Source of the DNA: an uncultured Chryseobacterium sp. | GTDB lineage: Bacteria > Bacteroidota > Bacteroidia > Flavobacteriales > Weeksellaceae | NCBI GenBank assembly: GCA_913778085.1 | Contig: CAJYXJ010000064.1 | Coordinates: 62,001 to 126,000 of the forward strand | Reading direction: 5' to 3' | DNA: 64,000 nucleotides | Part shown: piece after piece, positions 35,199-42,971 of the stretch | Layout of the letters: each line of letters opens with the position of its first letter | Position numbering within the stretch: position 1 is the first letter of the stretch | Program-made: the position numbers and the translations under genes | The notes under the pieces: generated by a model | Database searches by the model: none | What the model was told of the DNA's origin: nothing | Seen by the model: only the letters and a program-made list of their open reading frames with translations

Positions 35199-36050
35199 TT
35201 ATAACGGTTTGTATATATATTTAATTGTCTGGCTCAGATCCGAGGTCGGATAATTCTGAGAATCGTAAAGATATCCTTTCGGGAAAGTCATCTGTGCACC
35301 TGAAGGACTCTGCATGGTAATCTTGCCTACATTGTTGCTGGAAAGCATATAAGCATTAAGCTGCGTCAGTGTAGAAGCGACCATGAAATATTCTTTCGGT
35401 AAAGTTAGGTAAGGATTCACTTTGGTGTCATAATTATCAAAATAGTACACTGTGGTTGAGGCCGTAGAGGTATCCGGATTACCGCCGCTCATCATCATTC
35501 TGATATAGTCCAGTTTCACAATGTTGGTGGTGGAATAGGTAAACTTCATTTCATTATAGAAAGAATAGGAAGAACTTCCGCCTACTTTTTTCTTTTCCAC
35601 GATTCTGTATAAACTTCCGCCGGCATCATAGTATACCGTAAAATCGCTGTGGTTGGCAGAGCCTGCAATGGTCTGATCCATCGTAAATGCAGACAATTTT
35701 CCGCCGGTGTAGGTAAGTGCATACGTATTGTCCGTAACATGCGGGCTTACATTATCCTGGATTTTAATCTGTGAAATCACAGACCCTGTATAAGTTATTG
35801 TTGAAGCAGTAGCATTGGTAGATCCCGCATCTCTTACGTAAACCATGGAGAGCACTCCTGCGTTCGTAACGTATTCTTCAAGATCCTTACTCCCATTGTT
35901 TATTTTACTCAGTATTCGCGGACCGGTAATCGTAGTGGTGTTTGACGTATTGTTATTCTGATTAGGCGGATCATCCGTTGTATTATCGCAGGAAACCGTA
36001 AAACCTAATGCCAGAGCTGCCAGAGAAGAAAAAAAGTATTTTTTTGTCAT
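35199..36050 (-). CDS. Lipoprotein of unknown function (paralogue 2)
   Basis: A 283-residue lipoprotein: signal peptide with lipobox FTVSC (Cys21), then an acidic, asparagine-rich linker DNTTDDPPNQNNN. The body has strand-like repeats such as EYVTNAGVLSMVYVRDAGS and ALTYTGGKLSAFTMD. It ends in YIYKPL like its neighbour, and the Gly-Pro-Arg segment after the linker is also shared, supporting duplication. Each copy keeps its own -7 element, so they are transcribed separately or partly so. It is probably anchored in the outer membrane; no function is known. Confidence 0.82.
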   Translation of the reverse strand: MTKKYFFSSLAALALGFTVSCDNTTDDPPNQNNNTSNTTTITGPRILSKINNGSKDLEEYVTNAGVLSMVYVRDAGSTNATASTITYTGSVISQIKIQDNVSPHVTDNTYALTYTGGKLSAFTMDQTIAGSANHSDFTVYYDAGGSLYRIVEKKKVGGSSSYSFYNEMKFTYSTTNIVKLDYIRMMMSGGNPDTSTASTTVYYFDNYDTKVNPYLTLPKEYFMVASTLTQLNAYMLSSNNVGKITMQSPSGAQMTFPKGYLYDSQNYPTSDLSQTIKYIYKPL

Positions 36051-36072
36051 ACATTATTAATTTTTAATGCGT

Positions 36073-36080
36073 CAAATATA
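36073..36080 (-). promoter_or_regulatory. -7 element of lipoprotein gene 2
   Basis: Minus-strand TATATTTG (36080-36073) ends 22 bases ahead of the ATG at 36050, in the same position as in the paralogue. No -33 TTG with good spacing. Confidence 0.42.
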
Positions 36081-36223
36081 ATTTATTTTCTCTTATCATA
36101 AAGTTAAAATTCATAAATAAATCATCCTTAAAACAAAAGAATCTAAAAGCTTTTGCTGTAGATTGTGAAATTTATCAAATATTGTCCACAGTTCCGACAT
36201 TGATGGTGCCGGTATCGATTATA

Positions 36224-36265
36224 AAATATCGGAATTTAAAATCTCTTGTCTAAATTCCGATATTT
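36224..36265 (-). terminator. Long hairpin after mfd
   Basis: AAATATCGGAATTTA at 36224-36238 is perfectly complementary to TAAATTCCGATATTT at 36251-36265: a 15-base-pair stem with a 12-base loop, starting 7 bases after the mfd stop. The U tract is short (TTTTAT on the minus strand), so it may be a terminator or a 3' protective structure. Confidence 0.65.
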
Positions 36266-36271
36266 CAAAAT

Positions 36272-39200
36272 TTAATCTTCACTCTTTAAAATTGATTTCA
36301 AAAGGGCATTTACCTCATCCACATTGGCAACCTTATCTTTTCTCATCATCAGCTGATTGCCTTCTTTCCCTGTTTTTTCCTTTAACTGAGCCTGCGCAGG
36401 ATTTTTTGTTAGATAACTGATAATCTTCCTGAACTTGCTGGTCTGATAAAATTTATCCTGCGGGTTTCCAGGGAAGTACCCCAGAAACACGCCGTTCTTC
36501 ATAACGATTTTCTCAAACCCGATATCTGCCGCAAGCCATTTTAAGCTTACACTCTTCAGCAAATTTATCGCTTCGTCTGGCAGTTCGCCGAAACGGTCAA
36601 CGAGTTCCGATTCAAATTTCGTTAAATTCTCTTCACTATCGATTTCCGCTAACTTCTGATACAGCAGCAGCCTTTCTTCCGTATTGGAGATATACCAGTC
36701 CGGCAGCATAAGTTCCAGATCCGTATCGATATTAACGTCTTTGGTTGTTTTGAAAAGTTTATTTCTTTCCTCTTCATTTTCAAAAAGATTTTCGAATTCC
36801 TGATCGTCTTTCAGTTCCTCCAATGCTTCCTGCATCAGCTTCTGATAGGTTTCAAAACCCATTTCGTTGATAAATCCGCTTTGTTCGGCACCTAGCAGAT
36901 CCCCTGCCCCACGGATTTCGAGATCTTTCATGGCAATCTGGAATCCGCTTCCCAGATCGGAAAACTGTTCAATCGCTTCCAGACGCTTCCTGGCATCGGC
37001 AGTCATCATATCATAAGGTGGGGTAATCAGATAACAGAAGGCCTTCCGGTTGCTCCTTCCGACCCGGCCTCTCATCTGGTGGAGGTCGGCCATACCGAAT
37101 CGGTGGGCATCATTGATAAAAATGGTATTGGCGTTCGGAACATCCACTCCACTTTCTACAATGGTGGTAGATACCAGCACGTCATATTTTCCTTCCATGA
37201 AATCCAGCACGTTTTTTTCCAGCTGTTTGCCTTCCATCTGCCCGTGGCCGGTAATGACCCTTGCATCGGGAACAAGCCGCTGGATGAGACCGGCAATATC
37301 TTTAAGGTTTTCTACCCTGTTATTGATAAAATATACCTGCCCGTCACGCTGCAGTTCGTAAGAAACCGCATCCCGGATGATCTCCTCACTGAAACCGACT
37401 AACTGCGTATCTACCGGCTGCCGGTTTGGCGGCGGTGTTTTAATCACCGATAAGTCCCTTGCCGCCATCAGGGAAAACTGAAGGGTTCTCGGGATCGGTG
37501 TTGCCGTTAATGTAAGGGTATCCACATCTGCTTTTAAAGTCTTCAATTTATCCTTTACCGAAACGCCGAACTTATGCTCCTCATCGATAATCAGCAGCCC
37601 CAGATCTTTAAATTTAACCGAACTTCCCGCCAGCTGGTGCGTGCCTATGATAATATCCACTTTTCCGTTCTTAAGATCCTGTAGCGTTTCCGATTTCTGT
37701 TTCGCCGTCCTGAAGCGGTTCACGTATGCAACGTTTACCGGGAAATCCTTTAGACGGTCTTTAAAGCTTCGGTAATGCTGAAATGCAAGGATCGTCGTCG
37801 GGACCAGAACGGCAACCTGCTTCCCGTCCGTTGCTGCTTTAAACGCCGCACGGATGGCCACTTCCGTTTTGCCGAAACCTACATCACCGCAAACCAGGCG
37901 GTCCATCACCGTGTCGGCTTCCATATCACGTTTCACATCGATGGTAGCTTTTTCCTGATCTGGCGTATCTTCGTACAGGAAGCTGGCCTCCAGTTCATTC
38001 TGCAGGTAGGAGTCCTGGGTGTAAGAAAATCCTTTTGCCGATTTCCGCTGGGCATATAATTTAATCAGGTCAAAGGCAATCTGCTTTACGCGTGCCTTTG
38101 TTTTCTGTTTCAAAGACTTCCAGGTTGGCGATCCCAGTTTACTCAGGACGATTTCCCGGCCTTCCGGTCCGTTATACTTGGAGATTTTATGCAGTGAGTG
38201 GATGCTTACATACAAGAGGTCGCCGTTTTTATAAGTCAGCTTAAAGCATTCCTGTATTTTCCCATCGTTATTCACTTTCACCAGCCCCATGAATTTCCCG
38301 ATTCCATGATCGATGTGGGCAATATAATCGCCTATCTTCAGAGACATCAGGTCTTTTAAGGTTAGCTGCTCGGATTTGGCGAAGGTATTTTTTGCTTTGT
38401 AGCGTTGATAACGGTCGAAGATCTGGTGATCGGTATATAATAGAAATTTATGATCGTTATCTACGAATCCTTCATGGATCTCCGAGGTAAAGCTTTTAAA
38501 AGGAAGTTCATGCTCAAGTTCTTCAAAAATAGACTGCAGCCTTTCTTTCTGCTTCTCGGAAGAAAACGAAATCCAAGTATCGAATCCTTGCTTCTGTTTA
38601 CCTTCCAGATCTTCGATCAGCAGTTCAAAGTTTTTATGGAAAGAAGGCTGAGCCGTCTGGTCCATTTTAAGTTCTGTTAATTCAATGAGCCCTTCAATTG
38701 GTACGGCTCCGAAATCTATGGTTCTGAACTTTTTATAGTCGAACAGAAATTCCTGATCGGAAATAAATAACTCCTGAGGTGTTCGGTGAGCAATATCTTT
38801 GCTCAATGCATCATACTTTTCCAGGGATTTTTCATAAAAGGCCCGCAGCTTCTGCATCCCGACAATTCCGTTTCTGGAAACCACAAAGCTTCCTTTAGGC
38901 AACAGCTGGAGCAGCGAAACCCTGCTGCCCGTCACGGTGAAATTCATGTTGGATACCAACTGGAATTCAGTTACTTTATCTACCGACAGCTGTGTCTCGA
39001 TGTCGAAGGTCCTGATGCTTTCCACTTCATTTCCAAAAAAGGTGATCCTGTACGGCTTTTCGTTGGAATAGGAAAATACATCCACAATACCGCCCCGCAC
39101 AGAAAATTCACCCGGCTCCGAAACGAAATCCGACTGCTGAAAATGGTAATGGTTCAGCAATTCGTCCACAAAATCGAAATCGAGCTGATCGCCTACTTTT

Positions 39201-39643
39201 ATATGATGGGAAATCGCTTTGAAATCTTCTTTCTTCAGTACTTTTTCAGATAATGCTCCGGCATAGGCTACAATAACCTTGGGAGATTTTTCAGAAGTTA
39301 TTTTATTGATGGCTTCCGTTCTTAGTACAAGATTGGCGTTCTGTGTTTTTTCTACCTGGTAAGGCTCCATGTGAGTAGCCGGAAAATAAAGGATTTTTTC
39401 TTTTCCCAGCAGGTCTTCCATTTCCGTATTGGCGTATAATGCATCTTCTTTATCGTCCACTACATACAGGATGTGTTTTTTCTGTGTCAGGAAAAGCTCG
39501 GCGACAAACAGGGAAACGGAAGATCCCGCGCTGCCTTTCACAGAAATATGCTGGTGGTTTTCCAGCTGAATGAAAATTTCCTTTCCGAATTCTTTCTGAA
39601 GCAGGTTCGGAAGGAATTTTTCGCTGATGGTTTTTAACTGCAT
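36272..39643 (-). CDS. mfd: Transcription-repair coupling factor
   Basis: About 1123 residues from the ATG at 39643 (MQLKTISEKFLPNLL), close to the usual Mfd length. The frame is open to 39766, but the extra 41 residues do not look like Mfd. It removes stalled RNA polymerase and recruits UvrA. In order: a UvrB-like N-terminal region, a CarD-type polymerase-interacting domain (IGDYIAHIDHGIGKFMGL), a RecG-like translocase with Walker A CGDVGFGKTEVAIRAAF, Walker B DEEHKFGV and LTATPIPRTLQFSL, and the C-terminal TRCF domain with LELMLPDWYI. All motifs look intact. Confidence 0.96.
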   Translation of the reverse strand: MQLKTISEKFLPNLLQKEFGKEIFIQLENHQHISVKGSAGSSVSLFVAELFLTQKKHILYVVDDKEDALYANTEMEDLLGKEKILYFPATHMEPYQVEKTQNANLVLRTEAINKITSEKSPKVIVAYAGALSEKVLKKEDFKAISHHIKVGDQLDFDFVDELLNHYHFQQSDFVSEPGEFSVRGGIVDVFSYSNEKPYRITFFGNEVESIRTFDIETQLSVDKVTEFQLVSNMNFTVTGSRVSLLQLLPKGSFVVSRNGIVGMQKLRAFYEKSLEKYDALSKDIAHRTPQELFISDQEFLFDYKKFRTIDFGAVPIEGLIELTELKMDQTAQPSFHKNFELLIEDLEGKQKQGFDTWISFSSEKQKERLQSIFEELEHELPFKSFTSEIHEGFVDNDHKFLLYTDHQIFDRYQRYKAKNTFAKSEQLTLKDLMSLKIGDYIAHIDHGIGKFMGLVKVNNDGKIQECFKLTYKNGDLLYVSIHSLHKISKYNGPEGREIVLSKLGSPTWKSLKQKTKARVKQIAFDLIKLYAQRKSAKGFSYTQDSYLQNELEASFLYEDTPDQEKATIDVKRDMEADTVMDRLVCGDVGFGKTEVAIRAAFKAATDGKQVAVLVPTTILAFQHYRSFKDRLKDFPVNVAYVNRFRTAKQKSETLQDLKNGKVDIIIGTHQLAGSSVKFKDLGLLIIDEEHKFGVSVKDKLKTLKADVDTLTLTATPIPRTLQFSLMAARDLSVIKTPPPNRQPVDTQLVGFSEEIIRDAVSYELQRDGQVYFINNRVENLKDIAGLIQRLVPDARVITGHGQMEGKQLEKNVLDFMEGKYDVLVSTTIVESGVDVPNANTIFINDAHRFGMADLHQMRGRVGRSNRKAFCYLITPPYDMMTADARKRLEAIEQFSDLGSGFQIAMKDLEIRGAGDLLGAEQSGFINEMGFETYQKLMQEALEELKDDQEFENLFENEEERNKLFKTTKDVNIDTDLELMLPDWYISNTEERLLLYQKLAEIDSEENLTKFESELVDRFGELPDEAINLLKSVSLKWLAADIGFEKIVMKNGVFLGYFPGNPQDKFYQTSKFRKIISYLTKNPAQAQLKEKTGKEGNQLMMRKDKVANVDEVNALLKSILKSED

Positions 39644-39706
39644 AAAAATATTTTGGTATAAACGGCAAAAGCGATTCCGGAAGTTTCCGAAATCGTTTGA
39701 TCCACA

Positions 39707-39714
39707 CAAAGATA
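39707..39714 (-). promoter_or_regulatory. Possible -7 element of mfd
   Basis: Minus-strand TATCTTTG (39714-39707) lies 63 bases ahead of the ATG at 39643. It also lies inside the open frame upstream of that ATG, which argues against the longer N-terminus. Confidence 0.4.
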
Positions 39715-39889
39715 AGGATAAATATTCTTTGTTGAAAGGAAAAACACGTTGTACAAGCTTCTTCACAGGAACGGAAAATCTTAATATTTTGCTAAAATTT
39801 TAAATCTAAAAGTTAAAATAATGATCTTTAAATCAAGTGGCACTCTGTTTGGATAGTCAGCCTTAACAAACCATTTAAGAAATATTATT

Positions 39890-40282
39890 ATGAAAAAAGC
39901 AATCAGAATTTTAGGGTTATTCCTGCTAACGTTTTTTGTAGTCACGGCCGTGTCATCATGCAGCGACGACGATGATCCGGCAAACAACGATTTCTTCGCA
40001 GGAACTTATAAAGGAAGCATCTCGTACAATGGTGACGGAAACAACATCAGCACGAATGACGGAAGTGTTTTTGTAACAAAAATCGCCAGCGGAACAAAGT
40101 ATAATTTCGCCTTTTCAAACAGCATTCCGGATTTAAACGGAATTGAATTTAACCAGCAAGGCGACAATACATTGGTCATGGTAGGATCTACCGCTACCTC
40201 TTATATCAGAATCGATAACAACGAACTGAAGATCTACTACAATAAGGATGGAAAAACGTGGACAGCCAATGCCACCCGTTAA
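39890..40282 (+). CDS. Small lipoprotein of unknown function
   Basis: A 130-residue protein with a signal peptide and the lipobox VSSC (about Cys24), followed by SDDDDPANND, an acidic stretch like the surface-export signal of Bacteroidetes lipoproteins. The remaining 95 residues form glycine- and asparagine-rich beta strands (GTYKGSISYNGDGN), similar in style to small lipocalin-like or META-like domains, but no family is certain. It is a single-gene unit with a strong terminator. Confidence 0.8.
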   Translation: MKKAIRILGLFLLTFFVVTAVSSCSDDDDPANNDFFAGTYKGSISYNGDGNNISTNDGSVFVTKIASGTKYNFAFSNSIPDLNGIEFNQQGDNTLVMVGSTATSYIRIDNNELKIYYNKDGKTWTANATR

Positions 40283-40306
40283 CCAGCTTTTCATACATAT
40301 GTTAGG

Positions 40307-40342
40307 ACCTGCTTTTTCTTACGGGAAAAAGCAGGTTTTGTT
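40307..40342 (+). terminator. Intrinsic terminator
   Basis: ACCTGCTTTTTC (40307-40318) pairs perfectly with GAAAAAGCAGGT (40325-40336) across a 6-base loop, followed by TTTGTTTT. It lies 24 bases after the lipoprotein stop. Confidence 0.92.
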
Positions 40343-40489
40343 TTAATCCGCATCCATCAAGGTTGCGAATTTTTAAGGTTTCAGCATTTATGATTTTTTT
40401 AGGGTTTTTCAATTACCGGAATCCGGATACCACGATTTAATATTTTTTTAAGCTGTGATAAACTTTAGTTAAGTTTGAAAAACAAGCCA

Positions 40490-40516
40490 TTGCAGTCTGT
40501 TTTTTGTATAACTTTG
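40490..40516 (+). promoter_or_regulatory. Promoter of the basic repeat protein
   Basis: TTG at 40490-40492 and TAACTTTG at 40509-40516 are separated by 16 bases, just under the common 17-23. The leader to the ATG at 40545 is 28 bases. Confidence 0.52.
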
Positions 40517-40544
40517 AATCAACAAAAAAACAGACTTATCCATT

Positions 40545-40817
40545 ATGAAAAAATTTTTAACCGCAATGTCTATTGTTCTTGGACTTGGACTTGCCACGGC
40601 TCAGCAAACCGCTCCAGCTGCGAAAACTCAAACTGTGAAAACGGTAAAACCGTTGAAATCCGCTAAGCAAGCTACTCCGGCAGCCACAGCAAAACCTGCG
40701 GCATCTTCTTCCGGAATGAAACTTAAGAAAGACGGAACGCCTGATAAAAGATATAAGGAGAACAAAAACCTTAAAAAGGACGGAACGCCTGATAAAAGGT
40801 ACAAAGCCAATAAGTAA
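40545..40817 (+). CDS. Small basic secreted protein with KKDGTPDKRYK repeats
   Basis: A 90-residue protein. The signal peptide (MKKFLTAMSIVLGLGLATA) is followed by an alanine/threonine/lysine-rich linker and two copies of LKKDGTPDKRYK at residues 60-71 and 76-87, each followed by a variable ENKN or ANK. The motif resembles, from memory, the PBCV-specific basic adaptor domain of chlorella viruses, which is also annotated in some flavobacteria. The mature protein is strongly basic and would be periplasmic or secreted. Its partner is unknown. It is a single-gene unit with its own promoter and terminator. Confidence 0.82.
   Translation: MKKFLTAMSIVLGLGLATAQQTAPAAKTQTVKTVKPLKSAKQATPAATAKPAASSSGMKLKKDGTPDKRYKENKNLKKDGTPDKRYKANK
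40722..40814 (+). repeat. Tandem 48-base coding repeat
   Basis: Two adjacent units (40722-40769 and 40770-40814) encode LKKDGTPDKRYK plus a short spacer. GACGGAACGCCTGATAAAAG is identical in both, with only scattered changes elsewhere, so the duplication is recent or under constraint. Confidence 0.85.
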
Positions 40818-40857
40818 TCAACATTATAGTTGTTATTTTCATAATCAAATTTCGAAG

Positions 40858-40889
40858 ACCGGTGTATTACTCATTCATCGGTTTTTTTT
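40858..40889 (+). terminator. Intrinsic terminator
   Basis: CCGGTG (40859-40864) pairs with CATCGG (40876-40881) with one G-U pair, followed by eight T. It ends the gene of the basic repeat protein. Confidence 0.75.
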
Positions 40890-40933
40890 GTACCTTATTT
40901 TCTGAAAACAGCCTACAATTCTTCAGTTATTTA

Positions 40934-40941
40934 TAAATTTG
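40934..40941 (+). promoter_or_regulatory. -7 element 4 bases before a start codon
   Basis: TAAATTTG ends 4 bases before the ATG at 40946. The intervening GAGG could serve as a Shine-Dalgarno-like site only if transcription starts further upstream. No -33 TTG with good spacing was found. Confidence 0.42.
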
Positions 40942-40945
40942 GAGG

Positions 40946-42445
40946 ATGTTAAACTTCCTTAAGAAAAAAGCAGCTTTGCTCTGGGCCCAAAAGCATGTCC
41001 GGGATGCAGAAGCTTTCAAGAACCACGCAGAGCGGGACCAGGAGGCCCTGCTGCTCTCTTTAACCTTTGCTGCAAAAAAAACTCTTTTCGGAAGGGAGCA
41101 TGATTTTGAGAACATCAAATCGGTAAAAGATTTTCAGGACCGGGTAAAAGTCGGCGATTATGAAAATCTGAAACCTTATATTGAAAGGGTTAAAAAGGGT
41201 CAGGCAAACATCCTCTGGCCCGACGTCCCGGAATATTTCGCCAAAACATCCGGAACAACTTCCGGGGCCAAATATATCCCGATTTCCAGAGAAGGAATGC
41301 CATTTCAGGTAAAAGGAGCACAAAGCGCACTTTTTCATTATATCGCCAAAAAAAACAATGCCGATTTTGTTAACGGAAAAATGATTTTTCTGCAGGGCAG
41401 CCCTGAGCTGGAAGAAGTTTTCGGAATTAAAACCGGACGACTTTCGGGAATTGTCGCCCACCACATTCCGCAATATTTACAGAAAAACAGGCTGCCAAGC
41501 TGGGAAACCAATATGATGGAAGACTGGGAAGCCAAAGTGGATAAAATCGTGGAAGAGACGGAAAAAGAAAATATGACGCTGATTTCGGGTATTCCACCGT
41601 GGCTGATTATGTATTTTGAAAAACTGACCGTAAAACACGGTAAAAAAATAAAACAGATTTTCCCGAATCTTCAGCTTATTGTAACCGGTGGCGTTAATTA
41701 TGAACCGTACCGCGATAAAATGGAAGAATTACTGGGCGGTGCAGTCGATATCGTTCAGACATTTCCGGCTTCAGAAGGATTTTTTGCCTTCCAGGATAAT
41801 TATACCGAAGAAGGATTGCTGCTGCTGACCAATCACGGAATTTTCTATGAATTCATCCCACTGGAAGAATACGGAAAGCCGGAAGCAAGACGCCTGACGC
41901 TTAAAGAGGTGGAACTGCATAAAGATTACGCAATGGTCCTCACTACCAATTCTGGTCTCTGGGCCTATTCCATTGGTGATGTGGTAAGATTTATCGATAA
42001 AAAACCGTACCGGATCCTGGTGAGCGGAAGGACAAAACATTTCACGTCGGCATTCGGTGAACACGTGATCGCATTTGAAGTGGAAGAAGCAATGAAAGCA
42101 ACGTTGGAAAAATATCCGGCCCAGATCACGGAATTCCACCTTGCACCTCAGGTGAATCCTACAGAAGAGCTTCCCTATCACGAATGGTTCATCGAATTTG
42201 AAAAAGAACCCGAAAATATAGAACTTTTCAAAGCCGAACTGGATGATCAGCTGAGAAAACGTAATACGTATTACGACGACCTCATTTCCGGAAATATTTT
42301 GCAAAGGCTTTACATCAGCCGATTACAGAAAAATGCGTTTCAGCAATACGCCAAGTCGCAGGGGAAACTGGGCGGACAGAATAAAATACCGAGACTGGCC
42401 AATGACAGAAAAATCGCGGATTTGTTGGAAATATACAAACTTTAA
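40946..42445 (+). CDS. GH3 auxin-responsive promoter family protein (acyl-adenylate ligase fold)
   Basis: A 499-residue protein of the GH3 family, the ANL-superfamily group known in plants for joining amino acids to hormones. The ATP-binding region KTSGTTSGAKYIPIS, the middle motif TFPASEGFFAFQD and IGDVVRFIDKKPYRILVSGR are the three family signatures. GHR-type C-terminal elements (FGEHVIAFEVEEAM) are also present. Bacterial members are common in Bacteroidetes but their substrates are unknown; an acid-amide bond-forming reaction is a reasonable guess. It stands alone. Confidence 0.9.
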   Translation: MLNFLKKKAALLWAQKHVRDAEAFKNHAERDQEALLLSLTFAAKKTLFGREHDFENIKSVKDFQDRVKVGDYENLKPYIERVKKGQANILWPDVPEYFAKTSGTTSGAKYIPISREGMPFQVKGAQSALFHYIAKKNNADFVNGKMIFLQGSPELEEVFGIKTGRLSGIVAHHIPQYLQKNRLPSWETNMMEDWEAKVDKIVEETEKENMTLISGIPPWLIMYFEKLTVKHGKKIKQIFPNLQLIVTGGVNYEPYRDKMEELLGGAVDIVQTFPASEGFFAFQDNYTEEGLLLLTNHGIFYEFIPLEEYGKPEARRLTLKEVELHKDYAMVLTTNSGLWAYSIGDVVRFIDKKPYRILVSGRTKHFTSAFGEHVIAFEVEEAMKATLEKYPAQITEFHLAPQVNPTEELPYHEWFIEFEKEPENIELFKAELDDQLRKRNTYYDDLISGNILQRLYISRLQKNAFQQYAKSQGKLGGQNKIPRLANDRKIADLLEIYKL

Positions 42446-42488
42446 TGACATTTTTTCAATTCCGGAAACATATATTGGAAAAAAATTA

Positions 42489-42496
42489 TAAATTTG
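42489..42496 (+). promoter_or_regulatory. -7 element before small lipoprotein
   Basis: TAAATTTG ends 18 bases before the ATG at 42515. The TTG at 42475-42477 is too close for a -33 element. Confidence 0.42.
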
Positions 42497-42514
42497 GAAA
42501 ACTAAAAAATAATA

Positions 42515-42877
42515 ATGAAAGCATCTGTACTTTTAAAATCATCTTTATTGACATCGTTATTTGTAATTTCTTCTTGTGCTACCACCAAATATAGTATGGA
42601 TACTGCTAAAAATGATTACTCCAATCTTGAGGCAGGAAAAATGTATACGGTCATGATGAGGGATGGTTCAAAAAATCAAAAAATGTTATTCCGTAATGTG
42701 GAGGGAGATAACCTGATCGGAACTGCAGGCAGAAAAGACAGTACGGTGGTAACGATTCCAAAGGCTAATGTAGCAGCGGTAAGAGACAGCAGAAAAGCCG
42801 GCATGGCTACCGGAGCTGTGGTAATCGGAGCAGCAGGTGTAGCAGCGTTGGTATTCAGTGCTTCAAGAGCGGACTAA
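42515..42877 (+). CDS. Small lipoprotein of unknown function
   Basis: A 120-residue protein with lipobox VISSC (Cys21). The mature part contains a short beta-rich domain (MYTVMMRDGSKNQKMLFRNVEGDNLIG, read as MYTVMMRDGS followed by a strand pair) and a glycine/alanine-rich hydrophobic end, AGMATGAVVIGAAGVAALVF, which could be a membrane helix or glycine-zipper. Similar small lipoproteins with glycine-zipper ends affect the envelope, but the function here is unknown. Confidence 0.8.
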   Translation: MKASVLLKSSLLTSLFVISSCATTKYSMDTAKNDYSNLEAGKMYTVMMRDGSKNQKMLFRNVEGDNLIGTAGRKDSTVVTIPKANVAAVRDSRKAGMATGAVVIGAAGVAALVFSASRAD

Positions 42878-42959
42878 AATAGATTTTATCTTTTAGCCGT
42901 CATTTAATTTTTCATTCAAAAAAATAACCATACAATAGCTTCAAATGAATATTTGAGGC

Positions 42960-42967
42960 TATTTTTG
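42960..42967 (+). promoter_or_regulatory. -7 element 4 bases before a start codon
   Basis: TATTTTTG ends 4 bases before the ATG at 42972 (and 7 before a second ATG at 42975). A leaderless or nearly leaderless transcript is implied. Confidence 0.45.
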
Positions 42968-42971
42968 TCGG

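Noticed and set aside
39644-39766. 41-residue extension of Mfd
   Set aside because: The added residues do not look like Mfd, and a -7 element (39707-39714) lies within them. The ATG at 39643 fits the usual start.
40722-40814. Tandem repeat as a CRISPR array
   Set aside because: Only two adjacent units, both in frame within a gene, and no spacers; it is a protein repeat.
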